Assembly (NCBI RefSeq): GCF_034007085.1
Contig: NZ_JAVERO010000132.1
Coordinates: 1-5,517 of the forward strand
Length of the DNA: 5,517 nt
Direction: 5' to 3'
DNA from: Castellaniella sp034007085
GTDB taxonomy: Bacteria; Pseudomonadota; Gammaproteobacteria; Burkholderiales; Burkholderiaceae_B
The notes beneath the pieces are model-generated. The model did no database searches. It worked only from the letters and a program-made list of their open reading frames with translations, and was not told where the DNA came from. Positions 1 through 5,517 of the stretch are shown here, in pieces (the stretch's first letter is position 1; every line of letters starts with the position of its first letter). A program made the position numbers and the translations under genes.

Positions 1-1832
1 TGGGCTATGCGGCGGGCCTTGATGCGCCGGCCTGGGGCGGTATCGAGCCCTACGGTGAAACCGGCGGGCTGCAGGCCCAGGCATTGGGTGCGCTGGCCCG
101 GCTGCTGGATACGCTGGATCGTCACTGGCGGCAGTTGAGCCGGGACGCCTCGCCTGCGCAATGGCTCGTGTTCCTGGGTGGACTGCTGGATGATTGTTTC
201 CTGCCCGTTTCGGATGACGACGAGCACACGCTGGCGCGGTTCCGGGAAATCCTGCAGGATTGGGCCCTGTTGTGCGAGGCGGCCGGGGTCGACGAACCTG
301 TGCCGGTGTCCATTGTCGCCGAGCATTGCCTGGGCCAGTTGGATCAGGCCGGACTGTCGCAGCGATTCTTCGCTGGTGCGGTGACCTTTGCCACTCTCAT
401 GCCGATGCGGGCCATCCCGTTTCGGCGCGTGTGCCTGCTGGGTATGCAGGATGGCGCTTTCCCGCGCCAGCGCGTGCCGGTCGATTTCGATCTGATGGCC
501 TTGCATCCGCGCCCCGGCGATCGTTCCCGGCGTGAAGACGATCGCTACCTGTTTCTGGAAGCCCTGCTGTCGGCGCGAGACCAGCTGTATCTTTCCTGGG
601 TCGGGCACAGCATCCACGACAATACGCCCCAGCCGCCTTCAGTATTGGTATCCCAGCTGATGGATCATCTGGACCGGGGCTGGCAGGCTGTGGACGGTGC
701 CGGCGCCCTGTCCGCCGCCCTGAGCCTGCATCATCCCCTGCAACCCTTCAGCCGCCGCTATTTTCCCGTGCAGGCGCGCACAGGGCCCGGCGCGCTGTTC
801 ACTTATGCATCTGAATGGCGCAGTGCCCGCGAACCGGGCCATGCGGCAGCGCCCGCGCCGTCCTCCTTGCCGCCGCTGCAGTTGCAAGGATCCGTGCGTC
901 TGGACGACCTGCGCCGGTTTCTCAGGCACCCCGTGCGCGCCTTCTTTCAGCAGCGCTTGCGTGTCTTCTTCGATGCGCCGGACCCGGATCTGGATGAAGA
1001 CGAACCATATGTCCGGGACGGGTTGGGGCAGTGGCAGTTGCGTGCCGAACTGCTCGAAGCCTTGCGGCGCGCGCCTGATCCAGCCTCTGATCCCGACCCG
1101 ATTTTCCAGGACTGCCTGGGCCACATGCGCCGGCGTGGCACGCTGGTTGCGGGTGCGCTGGGCGATGTGCTGGCGCAGGTTTTGTACGACAGCGCGCAGG
1201 CGACGGTGGAACCCTATCGTCAGGCCTGCGCGGCCTGGCCTGTGGTGGTGGACGAGCCTTTGCGCATGGCAAGCGCTCTCCCGGGCATGGGGCCGGGTTT
1301 CGAGGATACGCTGGCTGGCTGGCGTCGGGACCAGCAGGGCGGATGGGGCCGGGTCGTACTGCTTGCCAGCCACCTGGTGCGCGACAGGCATTACCGCATC
1401 GCCCCCCTGATGCCGGCCTGGCTGGATCACCTGGCTGCGCATGCACATGGCCGGAGCCTGACGACCGTGCTCGTCAGCCCTCAGGGTTGCGTGCGCTTCG
1501 AGCCGCTGGATCCGGATCAGGCCGCCGAGCAATGGCAGGCGGTGTGGCTTGCCTGGCAGGCCGGCATGCGTGTCGCGCTGCCGGTGGAAATCGATGCGGC
1601 GGGCGCCTGGCTGCGGGCTGGCGCCGATCCGGTTCCCGGAGGGGCGGCCTGGCGAGCAGCCGAAGATACCTACCTGAAGCGGGTGGACGATGATCTGTAC
1701 CTGCGGCGCTGCTATCCTGATTTTTCCAGCCTGTGTGCCGACGGCGGTTTCTTCCATTGGGCCGAAACGCTGTACGGCGCGGCGGCGCGGGCGATCCTGC
1801 CATACCCCATTGCAAGCGAGGCCATGGAATGA
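1..1832 (+). CDS. recC: RecC, exodeoxyribonuclease V gamma subunit (C-terminal ~609 residues; 5' end outside window)
   Basis: RecC is the scaffold subunit of the RecBCD enzyme. It splits the incoming duplex, channels the 3' strand to the RecB nuclease and recognises Chi. The frame is open from the first complete codon at position 3 and ends in TGA at 1830-1832. Homology to E. coli RecC begins at the very first residues (GYA...), so the TTG at 84 is not the start; the gene is simply cut by the window. E. coli RecC is about 1122 residues, so roughly the C-terminal 54% is present. Visible family blocks include TLMPMRAIPF followed by CLLGMQDGAFPRQ (about 390-475), GDRSRREDDRYLFLEALLS (about 516-573), SIHDN with PSVLVSQL (about 610-660) and LDDLRRFLRHPVRAFFQQRL (about 900-960). 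The last of these opens the C-terminal domain, which in E. coli has an inactive nuclease-like fold. No frameshift is seen. Most Chi-contacting residues known from E. coli lie in the missing N-terminal half, so Chi specificity cannot be judged. The stop overlaps the recB start. Confidence 0.96.
   Translation, partial: GYAAGLDAPAWGGIEPYGETGGLQAQALGALARLLDTLDRHWRQLSRDASPAQWLVFLGGLLDDCFLPVSDDDEHTLARFREILQDWALLCEAAGVDEPVPVSIVAEHCLGQLDQAGLSQRFFAGAVTFATLMPMRAIPFRRVCLLGMQDGAFPRQRVPVDFDLMALHPRPGDRSRREDDRYLFLEALLSARDQLYLSWVGHSIHDNTPQPPSVLVSQLMDHLDRGWQAVDGAGALSAALSLHHPLQPFSRRYFPVQARTGPGALFTYASEWRSAREPGHAAAPAPSSLPPLQLQGSVRLDDLRRFLRHPVRAFFQQRLRVFFDAPDPDLDEDEPYVRDGLGQWQLRAELLEALRRAPDPASDPDPIFQDCLGHMRRRGTLVAGALGDVLAQVLYDSAQATVEPYRQACAAWPVVVDEPLRMASALPGMGPGFEDTLAGWRRDQQGGWGRVVLLASHLVRDRHYRIAPLMPAWLDHLAAHAHGRSLTTVLVSPQGCVRFEPLDPDQAAEQWQAVWLAWQAGMRVALPVEIDAAGAWLRAGADPVPGGAAWRAAEDTYLKRVDDDLYLRRCYPDFSSLCADGGFFHWAETLYGAAARAILPYPIASEAME
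1815..1832 (+). promoter_or_regulatory. recC-recB junction: ATGA stop/start overlap with a weak ribosome binding site
   Basis: The recB start ATG (1829-1831) shares bases with the recC stop TGA (1830-1832), giving an ATGA junction. A purine-rich AGCGAGG (1815-1821) lies 7 bases upstream of the ATG and is a mediocre match to the Shine-Dalgarno consensus. This arrangement is typical of translational reinitiation, where ribosomes finishing recC begin recB, and would help keep the two subunits in equal amounts. The overlap is seen directly; the coupling is inferred. Confidence 0.65.
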
Positions 1833-4800
1833 ACAGGCTGGACCAGACCATCCCCCAGGTCGATCCTCTGCGCTTTCCCCTGCGTGGCAGTCATCTGATC
1901 GAAGCCAGCGCCGGGACGGGCAAGACCTGGACGATCGCCGCCCTGTATGTCCGCCTGGTGCTGGGGCATGGTGGGCAGCGCCCGCGCCTGCCCACTGAAA
2001 TCCTCGTCCTGACCTTCACCGAGGCCGCCGCCCAGGAACTGCGTGACCGGATCCGCAGCCGCCTGGCCGAGGCCGCCATCCAGTTCGCCCAGGGCGCGCA
2101 GGGGGAAATGGACCCATTCCTGGCGTCCCTGCGCCAGGAATGGCCGTCGGATCAATGGCTGGCTTGCGCCCGCACACTGGATCTGGCGGCGCAGTCCATG
2201 GATGAGGCCGCCATTTCCACGATCCATGCCTGGTGCGCCCGTGTCCTGCAGGAACACGCCTTTGACAGCGGCAGTCTGTTCGAGCAGCGCCTGGAGCCGG
2301 ACCTGGGTGCCGAGATCCGGCAGACGGCCTGGGATTACTGGCGCACCCATGTGGCGCCATTGAACCCGGATCTGCTGGATGGGGTGCTGGCCATCTGGCC
2401 CGGACCCGATGCGCTGCTGAGCCTGGCCGGTCTGCTGACCCGCGAATCTCTGCCCGAGGCCACCGATGAAAGCCTGGCCGACGTCCTGGCGCGCCAGCGG
2501 GATCTGCGGCAGGAACGCCTGGCCGCCCTCAAGGCCCCCTGGGTCGAGCATGCGGACGCCCTGGAGGGCTGGCTGGTTTCATTGGGCAAGGACGTGAAGA
2601 TCCGGTCGAGCGATCTGCGGCGTTGGACGCAGGCATTGCGGGACTGGGCGCGTGATCCTGACCAGGATGCGCCAGACCTGAAGACCGGATGGGACCGGCT
2701 GATACCGCAAGGCATCCAGGACAAGTGGCACGGTGACGGGGCCGCGCCGGCGCATCCTGCCAGCGCTGCGCTGGAGCGCCTGCGTGCCGATCTGGATGCG
2801 CTGCCTGCCGTGCGCCCGGTCCTGCTGCGGCACGCACTGGCCTGGATGGCCCGGCGCTTGCGCCAGGTATTGTCCGGCGCCGCATTGCTGGGGTTCGATG
2901 GCTTGCTCTTGAATCTGGATGCGGCGCTGGAAGGCGCCTCGGGTGCGCGGCTGGCGCAGACCTTGCGGCGGCAGTTTCCCGTGGTCTTGATCGATGAGTT
3001 CCAGGATACCGATCCGGTGCAGTACCGGATCTTCGATCGAGTCTACCGGGTCGCCGACAATGATCCAGAGACCACGCTGGTCTTCATCGGCGATCCCAAG
3101 CAGTCCATCTATGGTTTCCGGGGCGCTGACGTGCATACCTACCTGCGGGCCAACCGGGCCTGCGACGGGCGGGTGCTGACCCTGGGGCGCAACTACCGAT
3201 CCTCCGAATCCATGGTCGAGGCCGTCAATCGGTGTTTCGCCCTGGGGGGGGCGCGGGCTTTTCCCACCGGGATTCCAGGGGCGAGCATTCCGTTTCATCC
3301 GGTCCAGGCGCAAGGGCGCCCGGAATGTTTCGAGATCCTGGGCCGCCCGGCATCGGCCATGCGCGCCTGCTGGATCGATCCGGTAGTGGCGGGCAAGCCT
3401 TTGTCCTCGACCCAGTACGAGCAGGCGGCTGCCGAACGCTGCGCCCGGTCCGTGGCTGAATTGCTGGCGCAGGGCCGCCGGGGCGAGGCGGGCATGCGCG
3501 ATGGAGACCGCTGGACGCTGGTGCGACCGGCCGACATGGCCATTCTGGTCAATACCCATACCGAGGCGCGCGCCGTGCGCCGCGCACTGGCCGGGGTCGG
3601 CGTGCGCAGCGTCTATCTGTCCGAACGCGACTCCGTGTATGAATCGCCGCAGACGGCCGAAGTCATGCTGTGGCTGGAGGCCTGCGCGCGTCCCGAAGAT
3701 GAGCGTGCCGTGCGAGCGGCCCTGGCCACCCCGGCATTGGGCCTGGACTGGCAGGCGCTGGATCGGCTGGTGGACGACGAACGGGCCTGGGATGCCGAGG
3801 TCGAACGGTTCCAGGCCTATCATCAGATCTGGCGGCAGCGCGGGGTGCTGCCCATGCTGCGCCGCTTGCTGCATGATTTCAGTGTGCCGGCCCGTCTGCT
3901 GGCCGACGGTTACGAAGGCGAGCGGCGTCTGACCGACTTCCTGCATCTGGCCGAACTGCTGCAGCAGGCTGCCGCCCATCTGGATGGCGAGCAGGCCGTG
4001 TTGCGCTATGTGCGCCGGCAGTCCCGGATGCCCCAGGGCGAGGATGACCGTCGCTTGCGTCTGGAAAGCGATGAGGGTCTGGTGCGGGTTGTGACCGTGC
4101 ACAAGTCCAAGGGGCTGGAATATCCCCTGGTCTTCCTGCCCTTTGTCTGCAGGGCGCGGCCGGTCGAGGCGGGGCGGGGCCCTTATCTGTTGCCTGGGGA
4201 AACGGACCGGGAATGGGTCATGGAGGTGGATGCCGAGCAGCGGCAGCGCCTGGACCGTGAGCGCCTGGGCGAGGATGTGCGCAAGCTGTACGTGGCCTTG
4301 ACGCGGGCGCGTCATGCGGTCTGGATGGCATTGGGCCCGCTCAGGACCGGGGCAGGCAGTGGCATTGGCCACTTGCTGGGTGATGACTTGCAGACGGGCT
4401 GGGACAGTCTGGTGCAGGCCCACCCTGGACTCATGGCCTGGGATTGCGTGCCGGCGGATCCGCCGGATCCGGCGCCGCTCCCAGAGGTGGCACCGGAAGT
4501 GCTGGGCGCCGCCCGCCATCTGACTGCGCCGGTGGTCGGGCAGCCCTGGTGGATTTCCAGTTATTCCGCTTTGTGCCTGGCCGACATGGCGGCGCCCGAG
4601 ACCGCAGCCGAAGATGTGTTGCGTGAAGGCCGTCAGGCCGGTTCTGCGCCGGATGGCTGGCCATGGGATAGCGCGTCTCCCCTGATCGATTCCGCCCTGC
4701 AGGATTTCCCTCGGGGCAGCGGGGCCGGGACATTCCTGCACGGTTTGCTGGAATGGGCGGCACGGCGAGGTTTCCGCAACCTGGGCGATGAGGCGCGCGA

Positions 4801-5437
4801 TCTGATCGCCCGGCGCTGCGCCGTGCGTGGCTGGGAGACGCATATCGATGCGTTGCATGGCTGGCTGTTGCGGCTGGCGTGCACGGACTGGCGGCCGGAC
4901 CTGCCGGGCAATCCCGTACTGCGGCTGGACAGTGTGCCAGCCTGCCTGCCGGAAATGGAATTCTGGCTGCCGGTCCATCAGGTGGACATCGGGCGCCTGG
5001 ATGCGCTGTTGCGCCAGGGGACCTTTGGCGGCGGCGCTCGCCCGGCACTGGCCGCGGGGCGTTTGAACGGCATGTTCAAGGGCTTCATCGATCTGGTTCT
5101 GCAGTCCGATGAGGGCCGTTACTATCTGATCGACTACAAGTCCAACGATCTGGGCCCCCACGAAGCCGATTACGCGCCCGAGGCGCTGGCGGCAGCCATG
5201 CGCATGTCCCGCTACGATGCGCAGATGCTGATGTACGTGCTGGCGTTGCACCGGCAGTTGCGCGCCCGATTGCCGGACTACGATTACGCCCGCCACATGG
5301 GGGGCGCGCTGTATCTGTTCCTGCGTGGCCAGGAAGCCCCCGGCCAAGGGCTGATGGCGTTGCGGCCTGCGCAGGATCTGGTCGAGGCGCTGGATGCGCT
5401 GTTCGACGGTGAGCCAGGGGAAAGGCATGATGGATGA
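1829..5437 (+). CDS. recB: RecB, exodeoxyribonuclease V beta subunit (3'-5' helicase and nuclease), complete
   Basis: RecB is the SF1A (UvrD-like) 3'-5' helicase and sole nuclease of RecBCD. The product is 1202 residues; E. coli RecB has about 1180. The ATG at 1829 is chosen because homology begins there: DPLRFPLRGSHLIEASAGTGKT matches the E. coli N-terminus. Helicase motifs, in order: Walker A ASAGTGKT (26-33, K32), Ia TFTEAA (62-67), Walker B IDEFQDTDP (D389, E390), III GDPKQSIYGFRGAD (from 421), IV GRNYRSS (R454, R457), V VTVHKSKGLEYP (from 755) and VI LYVALTRAR (820-828, R826). A Pro-rich linker (about 870-905) precedes the RecB-type nuclease domain. There H971 (GTFLHGLLE), the EMEF glutamates (1042/1044), D1088 (GFIDLV), D1102 and K1104 (IDYKSN) and Q1132/Y1136 (QxxxY) are intact. 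These correspond to E. coli H956, D1067, D1080, K1082 and Q1110/Y1114. It overlaps recC by 4 bases and recD by 8 or 11. The enzyme is predicted to be fully active; a G8 tract lies at 3244-3251. Confidence 0.98.
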   Translation: MNRLDQTIPQVDPLRFPLRGSHLIEASAGTGKTWTIAALYVRLVLGHGGQRPRLPTEILVLTFTEAAAQELRDRIRSRLAEAAIQFAQGAQGEMDPFLASLRQEWPSDQWLACARTLDLAAQSMDEAAISTIHAWCARVLQEHAFDSGSLFEQRLEPDLGAEIRQTAWDYWRTHVAPLNPDLLDGVLAIWPGPDALLSLAGLLTRESLPEATDESLADVLARQRDLRQERLAALKAPWVEHADALEGWLVSLGKDVKIRSSDLRRWTQALRDWARDPDQDAPDLKTGWDRLIPQGIQDKWHGDGAAPAHPASAALERLRADLDALPAVRPVLLRHALAWMARRLRQVLSGAALLGFDGLLLNLDAALEGASGARLAQTLRRQFPVVLIDEFQDTDPVQYRIFDRVYRVADNDPETTLVFIGDPKQSIYGFRGADVHTYLRANRACDGRVLTLGRNYRSSESMVEAVNRCFALGGARAFPTGIPGASIPFHPVQAQGRPECFEILGRPASAMRACWIDPVVAGKPLSSTQYEQAAAERCARSVAELLAQGRRGEAGMRDGDRWTLVRPADMAILVNTHTEARAVRRALAGVGVRSVYLSERDSVYESPQTAEVMLWLEACARPEDERAVRAALATPALGLDWQALDRLVDDERAWDAEVERFQAYHQIWRQRGVLPMLRRLLHDFSVPARLLADGYEGERRLTDFLHLAELLQQAAAHLDGEQAVLRYVRRQSRMPQGEDDRRLRLESDEGLVRVVTVHKSKGLEYPLVFLPFVCRARPVEAGRGPYLLPGETDREWVMEVDAEQRQRLDRERLGEDVRKLYVALTRARHAVWMALGPLRTGAGSGIGHLLGDDLQTGWDSLVQAHPGLMAWDCVPADPPDPAPLPEVAPEVLGAARHLTAPVVGQPWWISSYSALCLADMAAPETAAEDVLREGRQAGSAPDGWPWDSASPLIDSALQDFPRGSGAGTFLHGLLEWAARRGFRNLGDEARDLIARRCAVRGWETHIDALHGWLLRLACTDWRPDLPGNPVLRLDSVPACLPEMEFWLPVHQVDIGRLDALLRQGTFGGGARPALAAGRLNGMFKGFIDLVLQSDEGRYYLIDYKSNDLGPHEADYAPEALAAAMRMSRYDAQMLMYVLALHRQLRARLPDYDYARHMGGALYLFLRGQEAPGQGLMALRPAQDLVEALDALFDGEPGERHDG
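3244..3251 (+). repeat. G8 homopolymer tract inside recB
   Basis: Eight consecutive G residues span codons CTG GGG GGG GCG in the segment CFALGGARAF (about residues 470-479), shortly after helicase motif IV. The frame stays open through it in the sequence as given. Loss or gain of one G would truncate RecB before helicase motifs V and VI and the nuclease domain. Such tracts are prone to polymerase slippage and to sequencing error. No regulatory role is shown. Confidence 0.7.
3766..3773 (+). other. E. coli-type Chi octamer GCTGGTGG within recB
   Basis: An exact copy of the E. coli Chi sequence GCTGGTGG lies on the + strand, formed by the codons CGG CTG GTG GAC (Arg-Leu-Val-Asp). I saw no second exact copy on either strand. 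In E. coli this sequence switches RecBCD from degradation to recombination when the enzyme arrives from the 3' side of the octamer. Whether this host's RecBCD recognises the same octamer is unknown, and a single occurrence in GC-rich Leu/Val-rich coding DNA may be chance. Confidence 0.4.
4451..4474. repeat. Two overlapping perfect palindromes in the RecB linker codons
   Basis: CCGGCGGATCCGCCGG (4451-4466) is a perfect 16-base palindrome. CGCCGGATCCGGCG (4461-4474) is a perfect 14-base palindrome that overlaps it by six bases; both are centred on GGATCC. They encode the Pro/Asp-rich PADPPDPAP segment of the linker between the RecB helicase and nuclease domains. They could form alternative hairpins in the mRNA, but no loop or U-tract suggests a terminator. 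They may reflect only repeated GAT CCG codons in a poorly constrained linker. Confidence 0.5.
5416..5437 (+). promoter_or_regulatory. recB-recD junction: ribosome binding site and overlapping start
   Basis: AGGGGAAAGG (5416-5425) sits inside the last codons of recB and precedes tandem ATG codons at 5427 and 5430. The AGGGG core is 6 bases from the first ATG and 9 from the second. The recB stop TGA is at 5435-5437, after both starts. This is a better Shine-Dalgarno match than the one before recB, so recD could be initiated independently as well as by coupling. Confidence 0.65.
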
Positions 5438-5517
5438 GTGGCCCGATTGGCTGGCATTCGCGCAGCCGGACGAGGGCCTGCGCGATCTGGACGTGGCCTT
5501 TGGCCGCCTGTTGGCGC
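5427..5517 (+). CDS. recD: RecD, exodeoxyribonuclease V alpha subunit (N-terminal ~30 residues; 3' end outside window)
   Basis: RecD is the 5'-3' SF1B helicase of RecBCD. Only its extreme N-terminus is in the window; the ATPase motifs lie beyond it. The visible protein begins MMDEWPDWLAFAQPDEGLRD and continues LDVAFGRLLA. The LRDLDVAF stretch resembles LRPLDVQF near the start of E. coli RecD, and the gene sits directly after recB as expected. Two adjacent ATG codons (5427 and 5430) are possible starts, both well placed behind an AGGGGAAAGG sequence. An in-frame GTG at 5409 is less likely because it would lie ahead of that ribosome site. The start overlaps the end of recB by 11 or 8 bases, suggesting coupled translation. 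The call rests on position plus a short match. Confidence 0.88.
   Translation, partial: MMDEWPDWLAFAQPDEGLRDLDVAFGRLLA

Noticed and set aside
84..86. TTG at 84 as the recC start
   Set aside because: The frame is open to the window edge and the upstream residues (GYA...GLDAPAWGG) already match RecC, so the gene begins outside the window.
805..1410. 201-codon + strand frame within recC
   Set aside because: It is out of frame with a clearly conserved recC coding sequence. Its product is rich in Cys, Trp and Arg, typical of shifted frames in GC-rich DNA.
639..2551. Long - strand open frames (639-1757 and 1712-2551) opposite recC and the start of recB
   Set aside because: The first is in register with recC codons and the second with recB codons, and both are open for the same reason: TTA, CTA and TCA are rare in the sense gene. 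Neither product resembles a known family.
2579..5428. Open reading frame of 949 codons on the - strand, opposite recB
   Set aside because: Its codons are in exact register with recB codons, so its stops can arise only where recB uses TTA, CTA or TCA. GC-rich recB avoids these; the frame ends exactly at a recB TCA codon at 2579-2581. The product is low-complexity and rich in Gln, Arg, Pro and Gly, with no recognisable domain. It is a codon-bias shadow.
1..5517. Possible novel defence system, mobile element, CRISPR array or RNA gene
   Set aside because: Coding sequence of recC, recB and recD fills the window with no gap. I saw no direct-repeat arrays, transposon ends, integrase or tRNA-like sequence on either strand. 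RecBCD itself acts against linear phage DNA, but that is well described.

Overview
The window is a stretch of one operon, recC-recB-recD, all on the + strand. It encodes the RecBCD (exonuclease V) helicase-nuclease that processes double-strand DNA ends for RecA-dependent recombination and degrades linear foreign DNA. No phage, transposon, CRISPR, tRNA or rRNA signal is visible, and there is essentially no intergenic DNA.

Layout: positions 1-1832 hold the C-terminal half of recC, whose 5' part lies before the window. Positions 1829-5437 hold a complete recB (1202 residues). From 5427 to the window end come the first 30 or so codons of recD. The genes are joined by short overlaps: a 4-base ATGA between recC and recB, and 8 or 11 bases between recB and recD. 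One polycistronic message with translational coupling is therefore likely. No promoter or terminator is visible; both would lie outside the window.

Organism: the DNA is GC-rich (by eye about 65%), with strong G/C preference at third codon positions. The proteins align by eye along nearly their whole length with what I recall of E. coli RecC and RecB, with long conserved blocks. The gene for protease III (ptrA), which separates recC from recB in E. coli, is absent. This suggests a GC-rich proteobacterium, possibly a betaproteobacterium of the Burkholderiales/Alcaligenaceae type. The placement is inference from composition and gene order, not a database match.

How the genes work together: RecB carries a 3'-5' SF1 helicase motor and the only nuclease domain. 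RecC is the inactive-helicase scaffold that splits the duplex and scans for Chi. RecD is the 5'-3' helicase. All RecB ATPase motifs and the nuclease catalytic residues are intact, so the complex should be active. I found no undescribed system. The points worth a second look are small: a G8 tract in recB, an exact E. coli-type Chi octamer in recB, overlapping palindromes in the RecB linker codons, and the compact gene junctions.
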